From Natrialba asiatica DSM 12278 (GTDB lineage Archaea > Halobacteriota > Halobacteria > Halobacteriales > Natrialbaceae), in assembly GCF_000337555.1 (NCBI RefSeq), contig NZ_AOIO01000038.1, positions 45,144 through 95,281 on the forward strand: 50,138 nucleotides of DNA, written 5' to 3'. Positions 15,844-25,128 of this stretch are shown here, piece by piece (positions within the stretch are counted from its first letter, which is position 1; the number at the start of each line of letters is the position of its first letter). The position numbers were made by a program, and so were the translations under genes. Below the pieces are notes generated by a model that worked only from the letters and a program-made list of their open reading frames with translations, was not told the DNA's origin and searched no databases.

Positions 15844-16165
15844 GTTTCACCCATGTGATTACACCACGACACTGACTATTTGTTATCTATCGCGTATCTG
15901 GCCCAAGAACCGGGTTTCTGGCGGATTACTGCGCGTTTGAAGGCGCTACTCGAGACACCGGCCACACGGGGATCAAGCGCACGACCGCGATTCGAGGGAG
16001 GCGTTCCGAGGGCGGCATCCGGATGTTATCCGCGAATTTGACTCGAGTATACGGATTGCCTTGCTATCGAATGGCAAGATTAGCACGGCCTTGTGACCGC
16101 GTAATCCATCGCATAGCGGCTCCGGATAGTATCGTTTAGGTACGTCGGGCCGAGAGGCGGCGGAT

Positions 16166-16879
16166 ATGGACCACCAGCGTGCCACGCCGACGGTCGCCCA
16201 GGTCGCACTGATCGGCCTGTTCGTCACGGCACTCGTCACGGCGCAGGTGACGGCTTCGAAGATACTCGCGTTCTCGCTCCCATTTTCTCTCCCGGTTATC
16301 GGCGCGGAACTCGCCCTCCCCGGGGCGGCGCTCGCGTACGCATTGACCTTCCTTGCCAGCGACTGTTACGCGGAGTTGTACGGCCGGAAAGCCACGCAGA
16401 TCGTCGTCAACGTCGGGTTCGCGCTCAATTTCGTCGTGCTCGCGCTCGTCTGGTCGACCATCGCGGCACCGGCCGCCGACCCGACCGTCGCAGCGGAGTT
16501 CGCAACGGTGCTCGGGGCGTCGACGAACGTCGTTCTCGGAAGCTTACTCGCGTACGTCGTCAGCCAGAACTGGGACGTGATCGTGTTCCACCGCATTCGG
16601 GCCTACACCGGCCGGGAGAAACTCTGGCTCCGCAATATCGCCTCGACGGCGAGCAGCCAGGCGATCGACACGGTCATCTTCGTCTCCGTGGCCTTCGCGA
16701 TCGCACCCAATATCCTCGGCGTCGGCACCGTCATCGGCGAGAGTGCACTGCTCACGCTGATCGTCGGCCAGTACCTGCTGAAACTTGCGATCGCCGTGCT
16801 CGACACGCCCGTCGTCTACGCCGTCGTGTCGATCGTCCGCTCGCGGGATGGGGTTGGGTCGGTCGAGACGCCGTCGTAG
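16166..16879 (+). CDS. queuosine/archaeosine precursor transporter (YhhQ family)
   Basis: 237-residue membrane protein with six hydrophobic spans. It matches the YhhQ/COG1738 (DUF165) family, which imports queuine-pathway precursors such as preQ0. Signature blocks are VTASKILAF near residue 30, FLASDCYAELYGRKATQI near 71 and SQNWDVIVFHRIRAYTGREK near 132. WLRNIASTASSQAIDTVIF near 153 carries the conserved Arg-Asn, Ser-Gln and Asp. In archaea preQ0 feeds archaeosine formation at tRNA position 15. The upstream gap (15844-16165) contains a TATA-like region near 16130 and no further gene. The family is certain; the exact cargo is inferred. Confidence 0.9.
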   Translation: MDHQRATPTVAQVALIGLFVTALVTAQVTASKILAFSLPFSLPVIGAELALPGAALAYALTFLASDCYAELYGRKATQIVVNVGFALNFVVLALVWSTIAAPAADPTVAAEFATVLGASTNVVLGSLLAYVVSQNWDVIVFHRIRAYTGREKLWLRNIASTASSQAIDTVIFVSVAFAIAPNILGVGTVIGESALLTLIVGQYLLKLAIAVLDTPVVYAVVSIVRSRDGVGSVETPS

Positions 16880-16957
16880 CTGCTATCGCCGACTCACGAC
16901 CCACGAACCATCGGTACAGACGATGACGATTTTATAGACCCGTCCACACGACTCCGT

Positions 16958-18067
16958 ATGGACGACCGCATTCACGAACACGCAACCGTACTGGTCGACT
17001 GGAGCGCCCGCGTCGAGGCCGGCGACAACGTCGTCCTCTCCGTCGGGCCCGACGCACACGAACTCGCCGTCGCCGTCGCCGCGCGCCTCGGCGAACGCGG
17101 GGCCAACCTCCTCGCCACCTACGGCTCCGGCGAGATCACGCGCGCCTATCTCCGCGCACACGACGCCCAGGACCACGAGTTCAGCGAGGATCCGAGTCAC
17201 GAACGCGCTTTGCTCGAGGAGACGGACGTCTATCTCTCACTGGGTGGCGGTCGGAACACGAGCGCGACGGCGGACGTGCCGGGCGACGTTCGGAGCGGCT
17301 ATCGCCGCGCCCGAAACGAGATCCGCGAGGCGCGCTATGACACGCGCTGGGTGTCGACAGCGCACCCGACGCGCGCGCTCGCCCAGCAGGCCGACATGGC
17401 CTACGCGGAGTATCAGGACTTCGCCTACGACGCGATACTTCGGGACTGGGAGTCGCTGGCGGACGAAATGGCGCGCATGAAGGAGTTGCTCGACGACGGC
17501 TCGGAGGTCCGACTCGTCTCGGCGGGGACCGACCTGACGATGCGGATCGACGGGCGGACCGCGGTCAACAGCGCCGCCTCGGTCGCCTACGACTCGCACA
17601 ACCTTCCGAGCGGGGAGGTGTTCACCGCTCCCGCCGGAACCGAGGGCGAGGTCACGTTCGACGTCCCGATGACGCTCCGCGGCGAGACCGTCCGAAACGT
17701 CCGTCTCGAGTTCGCGGACGGCGACGTCGTCGACTACGATGCCGACCAGGGTGCGTCCGTGATCGGCGACATTCTCGACGCCGACGACGGCGCTCGTCGC
17801 CTGGGCGAACTCGGGATCGGGATGAATCGTGGCATCGATCGCTATACGGACAATATCCTGTTCGACGAGAAGATGGGCGATACCGTCCACCTCGCGCTCG
17901 GACGGGCCTACGACGCGTGCCTGCCGGCGGGCGAGTCGGGCAACGACTCCGCCGTCCACGTCGACATGATCACCGACGTGAGCGAGAACTCCCGCCTCGA
18001 AATCGACGGCGAGGTCGTTCAGCGAAACGGCCGATTCCGCTGGGAAGGCGAAACGGATGCGGAGTAA
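16958..18067 (+). CDS. aminopeptidase, M29 family
   Basis: 369-residue cytoplasmic metallopeptidase of the M29 (thermophilic aminopeptidase) family, removing N-terminal residues from peptides. The motif NLPSGEVFTAP (about residue 214) gives the first Glu ligand. RRLGELGIGMNRGI (about 283) gives the second. FDEKMGDTVHLALGRAYDA (about 305) contributes His and Tyr. SAVHVDMITDV (about 332) gives the final His and Asp. The set is complete, so the enzyme should be active. ATG 16958 lies about 25 bases after ttttatag. There is no operon partner. Length is a little short of the usual 400-410 residues, mainly in the N-terminal domain. Confidence 0.9.
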   Translation: MDDRIHEHATVLVDWSARVEAGDNVVLSVGPDAHELAVAVAARLGERGANLLATYGSGEITRAYLRAHDAQDHEFSEDPSHERALLEETDVYLSLGGGRNTSATADVPGDVRSGYRRARNEIREARYDTRWVSTAHPTRALAQQADMAYAEYQDFAYDAILRDWESLADEMARMKELLDDGSEVRLVSAGTDLTMRIDGRTAVNSAASVAYDSHNLPSGEVFTAPAGTEGEVTFDVPMTLRGETVRNVRLEFADGDVVDYDADQGASVIGDILDADDGARRLGELGIGMNRGIDRYTDNILFDEKMGDTVHLALGRAYDACLPAGESGNDSAVHVDMITDVSENSRLEIDGEVVQRNGRFRWEGETDAE

Positions 18068-18497
18068 GTGGGGCCAAATCCGGGACAGGGCCGGCGTACT
18101 GGACGTAAGCTCGCCGTAGTACGGTCGGCAGAGCGAGGCCGGCCTCACAGCGCAACGGAACCTACTGCATACTAATACGGACCCGCGTACTCGGATCGAG
18201 TACCGCCTCACCGGTGGCGGCGAGTAACCGGTTGAGAGTGCACCCGGCGTCCAGTTTCCGTCATGGTTCGTTTGCACTCTCCGTTCGACAGTTGTCTGCC
18301 CGCCCCGCCGGAGGCGGCACGTATCCGGCATTCCCCATTTCCGTTCCCCCACTTCTTTGCGTCGGTCTCGCAAGGAGTCGATCGTCGGCTTCCAGCCATC
18401 AAGCATCAGCCATCACCCATCACCCACAGCCACCCGAGAGTTCACTCCAGCAACCGACGACCGACAAACCCTCGGCGCTCGACCGCCAACCCCGACC
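18068..18497. other. 430-base stretch without a supported gene
   Basis: Shows an AT-rich box near 18170 (actaatacgg). Near 18397-18434 there is a run of short CATCA/CATCACC-type direct repeats. No reading frame has a recognisable protein or haloarchaeal codon pattern. The repeats directly precede the DUF309 gene and may be part of its leader. Confidence 0.45.
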
Positions 18498-19112
18498 ATG
18501 CGCGATCAGCTCCGGGCCGGCATCGCCATCTACAACGACGCGTTCTATCACGCCGCCCACGACGTCTGGGAGCCCACGTGGCTCGATCTCGAAACCGAGA
18601 CCGACGACGAGCAGTTACTTCACGGCCTGATCCAGACGAGCGCGGCAGTTCACCACGCCCACAGCCACAACTGGGAGGGAGCCGTCGGCCTGGCCGAGCG
18701 TGCACACGACTATCTCCGGGAGCTGCCGCCGACGTATCGCAACATCGAGCTTCAGCCGGTACGGTCGTTTCTCACGTCGCTCGCCGCCGATCCCGAACTC
18801 GTCGAACGGCGACGGCCGGTTCGAATCGAGCACGACGGGACAGTTCCGTCGCTTGTGACGCTCGATCTCGATTCGACGCTGATCGCAGCACCCGTCCTCG
18901 CCGAGGCAATGGGCTACGAGACGGCACCGATCGAGCGAGCTCGCGAGTACGCGGAGAGCGATCTCGAGGCCGGTGCGGACGACAGCCGATTCATCGCGTT
19001 GCTGTTCGACTTCGTCCGCGAAGACGACGCTCGCGGTATCGTCTACCAGCGACTGACGAGCCACGTTGAGCGACGACAAACCCGCGAGTCAGACGTAGAA
19101 GGGCTCTTCTGA
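18498..19112 (+). CDS. DUF309 family protein
   Basis: 204-residue cytoplasmic protein. The first 75 residues carry the DUF309 signature: GIAIYNDAFYHAAHDVWEPT, then LLHGLIQTSAAVHHAHSHNW, with the conserved His/Glu cluster (AHDVWE) and helical repeats. The remainder (from about 90) is helical and specific to haloarchaea. The family's function is not established; structures show an all-helical bundle. ATG 18498 gives MRDQLRAGIAIYND, matching the expected family start. It converges with azf. Confidence 0.82.
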   Translation: MRDQLRAGIAIYNDAFYHAAHDVWEPTWLDLETETDDEQLLHGLIQTSAAVHHAHSHNWEGAVGLAERAHDYLRELPPTYRNIELQPVRSFLTSLAADPELVERRRPVRIEHDGTVPSLVTLDLDSTLIAAPVLAEAMGYETAPIERAREYAESDLEAGADDSRFIALLFDFVREDDARGIVYQRLTSHVERRQTRESDVEGLF

Positions 19113-19209
19113 GTTCGCCGTCGAACCCCGGTCGAAACGATACTCGTGTGAGTTGAACCGCACCCGACCGTCGGCGTCGCGTCAGTCAGCTCGTCGGCCC
19201 GCCGGCCCG

Positions 19210-19953
19210 TCAGTCGTGTCGCGCGGAATTATCCTGCGGCTCGTACCCCAGCGCCTCCTTCGCCCGCTCGATCGAGTAGTACTTACGGTCGTTATCCGAA
19301 ATGCCGTAGACGATTTCGAACTCGTAGTCCGCGCGGATACAGCGGTCGAACAGGTGCGCACAGTCGCGGTATGACAGCCACATCGCCTGCCCGCGCTCGT
19401 AATCGATCGGCGGATGCCCCTCCGTAAGGTTCCCGATACGAACGCAGGCGACCGACAGACCGAACTCGTCGTGGTAGTACCGGCCGATCGATTCGCCCGC
19501 GGCCTTCGAGACGCCGTAGAGATTCCCCGGTCGCGGGAGTTCGGTACCGTCTAACAGGTAGTCGTCGTGTGTGCGGTACAGGTCTGGCGTCCGTTCTTCG
19601 GTCTCGTAAGCGCCGACGGCGTGATTCGAAGAGGCGAAAACTACTTTCTCGACATCGGCGTCGACGGCGGCCTCGAAGATCGTCTGCGTGCCGTCGATGT
19701 TATTCGTCAGGACGCTGTCCCAGGGCGCGTCCGGTCGCGGGTCGCCTGCGAGGTGAATCACCACGTCGACGCCGTCCATCGCCTCACGGACGGCCTCCTC
19801 GTCGGTGATGTCCGCGACGACGAACTCGCCCGGATGATCGTCAGTCATCGGGTCGCGATCCATCAGCCGCCACTCGTGTTCGTCCGCGAGGTCGGCGAGG
19901 ATCGCCGTTCCGACGCGCCCCGCAGCCCCGGTAAGCAGGACCGACTGTGCCAT
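19210..19953 (-). CDS. azf: NAD-dependent glucose-6-phosphate dehydrogenase, SDR type
   Basis: 247-residue extended short-chain dehydrogenase. LLTGAAGRVGTAIL is the glycine-rich NAD loop, VVIHLAGDPRPDAPWD the second cofactor block, FASSNHAVGAYE the catalytic Ser region and YGVSKAAGE the catalytic YxxxK. FEIVYGISDNDRKYYSIERA near the C-terminus is, as I remember it, almost identical in the Haloferax volcanii enzyme (Azf) shown to oxidise glucose 6-phosphate with NAD+. It opens the haloarchaeal oxidative pentose phosphate pathway. ATG 19953 (MAQSVLLTG) is preferred over an upstream ATG whose extra residues are hydrophobic shadow sequence. The gene stands alone. Confidence 0.87.
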   Translation of the reverse strand: MAQSVLLTGAAGRVGTAILADLADEHEWRLMDRDPMTDDHPGEFVVADITDEEAVREAMDGVDVVIHLAGDPRPDAPWDSVLTNNIDGTQTIFEAAVDADVEKVVFASSNHAVGAYETEERTPDLYRTHDDYLLDGTELPRPGNLYGVSKAAGESIGRYYHDEFGLSVACVRIGNLTEGHPPIDYERGQAMWLSYRDCAHLFDRCIRADYEFEIVYGISDNDRKYYSIERAKEALGYEPQDNSARHD

Positions 19954-20092
19954 TCGTACGATGGGAGGGAAAGCGACGATAAGAACCATGCGGTTCTGGA
20001 TCGAGAGCGCCGCGATCTTCCTCGACTAACCCTCACGCGCACCCAGCCAGCCGATCGGAACGCCCTTCCTCCCGGCCCGCGAGCACACGGCT

Positions 20093-20485
20093 ATGACCGA
20101 CGACACCGAGGCGAACGAATCTACGACGCCGACGGCCGCCCAGACCGCCTGCTTCGAGGCCGGCATCAAATTTGGCTCGCTCTACCACCAGTTCGCCGGC
20201 ACTCCCATCTCGCCCAGCAGCGCCCCGAGCCTCGCACGCGCGATGGAGGAATCCATCGAGAACCAGCCCCACTGCAGCGCCGTCACCGTCGACGTTCGCA
20301 CCGACGAACTCGAACGCGAACTCGCCGACTCGACGGCCGACTACACCGAACTCACCGGCCGCTTTCTCGAAGTCGAAATCGTCGTCGACTACGAGGACCG
20401 CGAGGTCGTCACCCGAATGGCCATGGAGGACGGCTATCCGCTGATGGAACTCGTTTCCGTCGACGACCGCGAACCCGACGCGTAG
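20093..20485 (+). CDS. mptD: archaeal dihydroneopterin aldolase
   Basis: 130-residue enzyme of the archaeal DHNA family (formerly DUF372, MptD of methanogens). It splits dihydroneopterin to 6-hydroxymethyl-dihydropterin plus glycolaldehyde on the way to folate or methanopterin. AQTACFEAGIKFGSLYHQFA (residues 18-37) is the family's hallmark, holding the pterin-binding Glu and the catalytic Tyr/His region. GTPISPSSAPSLARAMEESI and QPHCSAVTVDV follow as expected. The first 16 residues are an acidic halophile extension. The downstream neighbour is a haloarchaeal DUF protein, with no obvious operon. Confidence 0.85.
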   Translation: MTDDTEANESTTPTAAQTACFEAGIKFGSLYHQFAGTPISPSSAPSLARAMEESIENQPHCSAVTVDVRTDELERELADSTADYTELTGRFLEVEIVVDYEDREVVTRMAMEDGYPLMELVSVDDREPDA

Positions 20486-20635
20486 TTCGACGCGTCCCGA
20501 ACGGCATCCGCCACACGGTAAACGACCTGCCTTTCGAAACCCGTCTGCCGTTCGGGCGATACCGACTCGCTTCTCCCAAATTTCACTTTCACTTTCGGGC
20601 GACCTTTTAACCTCAGTCGGCGTGAACGTGGTGAC

Positions 20636-21115
20636 ATGAGCCAAGCGACGCTCGGCGACGACGAGGAACTGTTCGGCGAAGCAGCCAACGAGATGCGCGA
20701 GGACGTCGAATCCTCGCTTGCCGACGCCTGGGACGCACTCCCCGACGCGGACGACGTCTGGGAAGCCGACGCCGACAACGTCCTCGGCGTCCTCAACGCC
20801 CTCAATTCCGCGCTCGACCCGGGTGACGCCGAGTCCCACCTCCGCGACGCGAAGAAGTGGTTCACCATGGGCCAACGCGCCGACGCGTTCGAGGATGCGG
20901 CCGACCTCGAAGAAGAGATCGAAGCGCTCGAGGAAACGATCGCGGACATCGGCGACGCCGGCGAGCAGGTCGGCGACCTCACCTCGACGATCCCGGCACT
21001 CCGCGGGACGCTCGAGGACGCAGGCCCGACCGACGAGACTGAGTCCGACGAGGGCGACGAGACGGACGACGAAGCGACTGCCGACGACGAAGAAAGCGAA
21101 GACGACGCGGAGTAA
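20636..21115 (+). CDS. haloarchaeal coiled-coil acidic protein (DUF5790-like)
   Basis: 159-residue highly acidic protein. Residues 1-75 (MSQATLGDDEELFGEAANEM, then GVLNALNSALDPGD) are conserved among haloarchaeal DUF5790 proteins as I recall. Residues about 85-115 (FEDAADLEEEIEALEETIAD) form a heptad-like coiled coil. The last 30 residues are almost all Asp/Glu and disordered. The ATG lies about 30 bases after ccttttaacc, a good TATA box. Function unknown; no motif suggests an enzyme. Confidence 0.78.
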   Translation: MSQATLGDDEELFGEAANEMREDVESSLADAWDALPDADDVWEADADNVLGVLNALNSALDPGDAESHLRDAKKWFTMGQRADAFEDAADLEEEIEALEETIADIGDAGEQVGDLTSTIPALRGTLEDAGPTDETESDEGDETDDEATADDEESEDDAE

Positions 21116-21142
21116 GCGCGAAAGCGAAGCCCGGCCGACGCG

Positions 21143-21907
21143 CTATCGACCGTCCGGACGCGACACCTCCCGTTCAGCCACCGCGTCGAGCAACCGCGCC
21201 AACGAATCGGCTGCGAGTTCGAGCAGTTCCTCGCCTCGCTCTTTCTCACCCTCGGCCGGATCGCCGACGACGCCGTTCTCGCTGAACTCGGCCGAATCGT
21301 AGGCCAGATTTGCGTGACTCGTCCAGTCGCCCCAGCCGTCAGCAGCGCCATCGCGGGCCGTCTCAATCCGTCCTTCGCGGACGAGTTCAGGTGCGACGCG
21401 ACGTAGGAGCGCGGTTTCGAGCGGCCCGCCGTGACCCATGTCCGCGGAGTGGCCGCCGACGGCCTCGAACCAGGTGAACGGGACGGCGTAGGCGTCGCCG
21501 TCGCGCGTGAGTCGAGCGCCGACCTCTCGGAGGGCATCGACGTTGCCGCCGTGGCCGTTGACGAGGACGACGCGCTCGATGCCGTGGTGAGCCAGACTCT
21601 GAACCGACTCGCGCACGTAGCTCCGAAAGGTATCCGGCGAAACCCACATCGTCCCGGGGAACTGGCGGTGCTCCTCGGCGATGCCGACCGGAATCGCCGG
21701 CGTGCGGATGACCGTTCGATCGACGCGTTCGAGTCCGGCATCGGCGACGGCCTCAGCGGTGAGAACGTCCGTCCCGAGCGGTGCGTGCGGGCCGTGCTGT
21801 TCCGTGCTGCCGACGGGAACGACCGCGAGTTCGGATTCGAGGTCGCGAACGTCGGTCCACGTGGCGGAAGCGAGATCCATGCGTGAGTAGGCTTCCCGTT
21901 CGACCAT
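21143..21907 (-). CDS. creatininase-family amidohydrolase
   Basis: 254-residue metal-dependent hydrolase of the creatininase family. VVPVGSTEQHGPHAPLGTDV (residues about 29-48) supplies the Glu, His and Asp ligands. VLVNGHGGNVDALREV (about 113-128) supplies the second cluster, and the GGHSADMGHGGPLETALL block carries the last His and Glu. All metal ligands are present. Archaeal members include ArfB, a formamide hydrolase in riboflavin and F420 synthesis. With mptD about 650 bases away, a pterin/flavin-type substrate is a reasonable guess, though creatininase-like peptidases and lactamases cannot be excluded. The start could also be the Met at 21880 (MDLASATWTDV). Confidence 0.82.
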   Translation of the reverse strand: MVEREAYSRMDLASATWTDVRDLESELAVVPVGSTEQHGPHAPLGTDVLTAEAVADAGLERVDRTVIRTPAIPVGIAEEHRQFPGTMWVSPDTFRSYVRESVQSLAHHGIERVVLVNGHGGNVDALREVGARLTRDGDAYAVPFTWFEAVGGHSADMGHGGPLETALLRRVAPELVREGRIETARDGAADGWGDWTSHANLAYDSAEFSENGVVGDPAEGEKERGEELLELAADSLARLLDAVAEREVSRPDGR

Positions 21908-21987
21908 GAAACCGTCGGTGGTGCGACCGGACGTCGCGTGGCGAACGCAAGGTCAACCGGTTTCCGAATCATGGGTGAAATGCCACT

Positions 21988-22332
21988 ATGAGCAACGACA
22001 ACCGCGAACTCGGCGTCGAACTCGGCGACCTGGGCGACGACCTCGAATCGCTGGAGTACCCGATCGGCCACGACGAACTGCTCGAGAAATTCGGCGACGA
22101 AGAACTCGAGATGGGCGAGGAGACGACGACGCTCGAGGACGTGATCGGCCCGCTGAACGAAGACGAGTACGAGTCAGCCGACGCAGTCGAGGGCGCGATC
22201 ATGAACATGGTTAGCGACGAAGCGATCGGACGGAAAAACTACAGCGACCGGACGCCGCCCGCGACCGGCGAACAGCGACAAGACGAGGGCGCGCCGGATC
22301 AGGAGGGACAGAGCGAACAGGAATCGTTCTAA
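21988..22332 (+). CDS. haloarchaeal DUF5789-like protein
   Basis: 114-residue acidic protein. The core (YPIGHDELLEKFGDEELEMG, then TTTLEDVIGPLNEDEYESAD) resembles the DUF2795/DUF5789 fold common in haloarchaea: a short helix-turn-helix-like unit often written Y-P-x-x-x-x-E-L. The C-terminal 30 residues are Gln/Glu-rich and disordered. Function is not known. It is divergent from the creatininase gene and followed tail to tail by the ABC transporter. Confidence 0.75.
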   Translation: MSNDNRELGVELGDLGDDLESLEYPIGHDELLEKFGDEELEMGEETTTLEDVIGPLNEDEYESADAVEGAIMNMVSDEAIGRKNYSDRTPPATGEQRQDEGAPDQEGQSEQESF

Positions 22333-22362
22333 GTTCCCCATCGGACACGAACCGAGAAGGAC

Positions 22363-24285
22363 TCAGTCGTCGCTGATTTCCGTCCGCGCGTGCCGACGTT
22401 GGGCCCGCTCGATGAACTCCTGTGGCAGTTCGTCGATCTCGCCGGCCTGTACGCCCCAGAGGTGCGAGTAGAGACCGCCGTTTTCCAGTAGCTCGTCGTG
22501 CGTGCCGCGTTCGACGATCCGACCGCCCTCCAAGACGAGAATCTGATCCGCATCCTTGATCGTCGAGAGGCGGTGTGCGATAGCGAACGTCGTTCTGTCT
22601 GCCGTCAACTCGTCGATCGACCGCTGGATGAGCATCTCGGTCTCCGTGTCGACGTCGCTGGTGGCCTCGTCCAGGATCAGAATGTCCGGATCCTTGAGCA
22701 CGGCCCGCGCAATGGCGACCCGCTGGCGCTGCCCGCCCGAGAGTTTGACGCCGCGTTCACCGACCATGGTGTCGTAGCCGTCCGGAAGGTTCTCGATGAA
22801 GTCGTGGGCTTCTGCGGCTTTGGCCGCCGCGACGATTTCCTCGCGGTCTGCGTCGAAGGTTCCGTAGGTGATGTTCTCCTCGACGGTACCGTAGAAGAGA
22901 TAGGACTCCTGACCGACGTATCCCATCGATTGGCGGAGGCTGGAGAGGGAGACCTCGCGGATGTCCTGGTCGTCGATCCGGATCGCCCCTTCGTCCGTGT
23001 CGTGCAGGCGCAACAGCAGTTTGAGCACCGTCGACTTCCCCGCCCCCGTCGGACCGACGAGCGCGACCGTCTCACCGCCGGGCACGTCGAACGAAATATC
23101 GTCGATTATCGTCTCCTCGTCGGTGTAGCCGAAGGTAACGTCGTCGTACTCGACGCGGCCCGTTTCGATATCGAGCGGTTCGGCACCGGCGTCCTGTTCG
23201 ATCCGACCCGTTTCGTCCATCAGACCGAATATGCGTTCGCTCGAGGCCTCCGCTCGCTGGTACATGTTGATCACCTGTCCGAACTGCGCCATCGGCCAGA
23301 CGAGTTGCTGCGTGAGGAGGATGAACGTGGCGAACTCGCCGACATCAAGCGTTCCGGTAAACGGGCCGGGAGCGCCCTGAAACACCCAATAGCCGCCCAC
23401 GAAGAAGGTGAGCACGAACCCGATTCCAGAGAGGACCTGGAGCCCGGGGAAGAACTTGATCCGAAGGTTGATCGCTCCCCAGTTCGTGTCGTAGTAGTTC
23501 CGGGAAACGTCCTCGACGCGGTCGGATTCGTATCCCTCGGTGTTGCTCGCCTTGATCACCTGAATACCGCCGAGATTGTTCTCGAGTCGGGAGTTGACAT
23601 TGCCAACAGAGGAGCGAACGGCGGCATACTTGGGTTGGATCTTCTTGACAAAGACGTAGGTGAACGCGGCGATCAACGGCACCGGTGCGATCGAAATGAG
23701 CGCAAGTTGGGGGTTGATCGTAAAGAGCACCACGCCGACACCGACAACCATCACGCCAAGTCGAAACGCGGAGTTGAGGCCGTCGTTGAGGAACCGCTCG
23801 AGCTGGTTCACGTCGTTGCTCAGAATGGACATCATCTCGCCGGTCTGCTTGTCGGCGAAAAACTCCATATCAAGGCGCTGCATCTTGTCGTACGTCTCGG
23901 TCCGCACGTCGTGCTGGATGTCCTGTGCGAAGGAGTTGAACCCCCAGTTGCGGACCCAGTGAAACGCCGCGCCGACGAGAAACGACAGGGCGATGATGAC
24001 GACCGTGAACGTAAACTGGCCGGTCGAATCCGTCGGCAGCCACCCATCCGGCACGAACCGAACGCTAAACGGCTTGTCTTGCAGGAAAATCGCGTCGATC
24101 GCGACCCCGAGCAAGATCGGCGGAATCAGATCGAGCAACCGCGCCAGCACGCTCCCGGTAATGCCGGCGGTCACGGAACCCCAGTACGGCCGACCGTACT
24201 CGAAGAGCAACCGCTTCATGGGACTATCGATGTTCTCCCGTTGCTCTTCGAACGGGTCGTCATCGTCCCAGTCGACACCACTCAT
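22363..24285 (-). CDS. ABC exporter, fused permease and ATPase (MsbA/MDR-like)
   Basis: 640-residue half transporter that should work as a homodimer. Residues about 40-350 hold six transmembrane helices of the type I exporter fold (TGSVLARLLDLIPPILLGVA is the first). The ATPase domain follows: GPTGAGKSTVLKLLLRLHD is Walker A, GYVGQESYLFYGT the Q-loop, LSGGQRQRVAIARAVL the signature, ILILDEATSDVD Walker B and D-loop, and FAIAHRLSTI the H-loop. Every catalytic residue is present. ATG 24285 gives MSGVDWDDDDPFEEQ, an acidic halophile N-terminus; an upstream in-frame start adds an unlikely Cys-rich leader. The cargo is unknown; lipids or drugs are usual for the family. Confidence 0.93.
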   Translation of the reverse strand: MSGVDWDDDDPFEEQRENIDSPMKRLLFEYGRPYWGSVTAGITGSVLARLLDLIPPILLGVAIDAIFLQDKPFSVRFVPDGWLPTDSTGQFTFTVVIIALSFLVGAAFHWVRNWGFNSFAQDIQHDVRTETYDKMQRLDMEFFADKQTGEMMSILSNDVNQLERFLNDGLNSAFRLGVMVVGVGVVLFTINPQLALISIAPVPLIAAFTYVFVKKIQPKYAAVRSSVGNVNSRLENNLGGIQVIKASNTEGYESDRVEDVSRNYYDTNWGAINLRIKFFPGLQVLSGIGFVLTFFVGGYWVFQGAPGPFTGTLDVGEFATFILLTQQLVWPMAQFGQVINMYQRAEASSERIFGLMDETGRIEQDAGAEPLDIETGRVEYDDVTFGYTDEETIIDDISFDVPGGETVALVGPTGAGKSTVLKLLLRLHDTDEGAIRIDDQDIREVSLSSLRQSMGYVGQESYLFYGTVEENITYGTFDADREEIVAAAKAAEAHDFIENLPDGYDTMVGERGVKLSGGQRQRVAIARAVLKDPDILILDEATSDVDTETEMLIQRSIDELTADRTTFAIAHRLSTIKDADQILVLEGGRIVERGTHDELLENGGLYSHLWGVQAGEIDELPQEFIERAQRRHARTEISDD

Positions 24286-24388
24286 TACACTCGTTTGAAT
24301 GGACGGGCAGCAATAAGCATTTCCTACGAATCGAAACACCATAGTCGAGCGGACCGTTCACCGCGGAAAACTGATCGCTCGAAACGCG

Positions 24389-24898
24389 CTACATGAACTC
24401 GTCGCTGCTCTCCTCGTCGATCACCACCTCGTCACCGACCTCGATCCCCGTCTCGTTTGCGTATCCGCGCGGCACTTCGAGGACCCACTTGGCCTGGCCG
24501 GTGTACTGGATGGTTTCACCGTCTTCCCCCGATTCCGGCGCTCTGGCGTGCTCGATCGACGTGATTTCGCGATCCGCACCGACGAAGATGATATCGATAT
24601 CGAAGTCCATCTCTCGCATGACGTAGGTCTGTTCGCCTTCACTCGCATGGACGAACAGCATACCCTCGCCCGACTCGAGCGAGTTGTGATCGCTCAGACC
24701 GGTATACCGTTCCGTGGCGCTGTCGGCTATTTCGGCCTCGACCGTCGCCTTCGGCTCGCCATCCGCGTCGAGAATGTAAACTGTCGCCCGGTCGGCCGCC
24801 CACGGCGCCGACACGATACCAGTCTGCACGACGAGAAAGCCGCCGAGTAAGAGGGCGATAATGACGAGCAATCCCTTCCAGGCGCGCTCGAAAACCAT
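24389..24898 (-). CDS. DUF192 family protein, membrane-anchored
   Basis: 169 residues with an N-terminal hydrophobic segment (LLVIIALLLGGFLVVQTGIV, about 10-29) that anchors or exports the protein. The DUF192 domain follows: EIADSATERYTGLSDHNSLE, GEGMLFVHASEGEQTYVMRE and IDIIFVGADREITSIEHARA are the three family blocks. AKWVLEVPRGYANETGIEVG is the closing one. The family is widespread with an unproven function and folds as a small beta barrel. It is monocistronic, with tRNA-Val divergent 60 bases away. Confidence 0.88.
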   Translation of the reverse strand: MVFERAWKGLLVIIALLLGGFLVVQTGIVSAPWAADRATVYILDADGEPKATVEAEIADSATERYTGLSDHNSLESGEGMLFVHASEGEQTYVMREMDFDIDIIFVGADREITSIEHARAPESGEDGETIQYTGQAKWVLEVPRGYANETGIEVGDEVVIDEESSDEFM

Positions 24899-24958
24899 AT
24901 CGACAGTGCGGCGTGAGAAAGTAAAGGTTATTCGGACGGGGGGACTTATTCCGGATGC

Positions 24959-25032
24959 GGGCTCGTGGTCTAGCTGGTCATGACGCGGCCTTTACAAGGC
25001 CGAGGTCGGTGGTTCGAACCCGCCCGAGCCCA
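24959..25032 (+). tRNA. tRNA-Val (TAC)
   Basis: 74 bases. Acceptor GGGCTCG pairs with CGAGCCC; the anticodon arm is CGGCC-TTTACAA-GGCCG with anticodon TAC; the T-arm is GGTGG-TTCGAAC-CCGCC; the discriminator is A. CCA is not encoded. A TATA-like aaggttatt lies about 30 bases upstream. Its 3' end is repeated at least twice just downstream (25129-25150 and 25243-25264), the signature of an integration target. Confidence 0.95.
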
Positions 25033-25128
25033 CTTCCTGCTGCGAGCAAACCCTCGAGCAGCAGGTGCGTGGATTGACGACGGTTCGAACGACGGAACGA
25101 GCGAACGATAGTGAAGCGAAGTTCAGGC

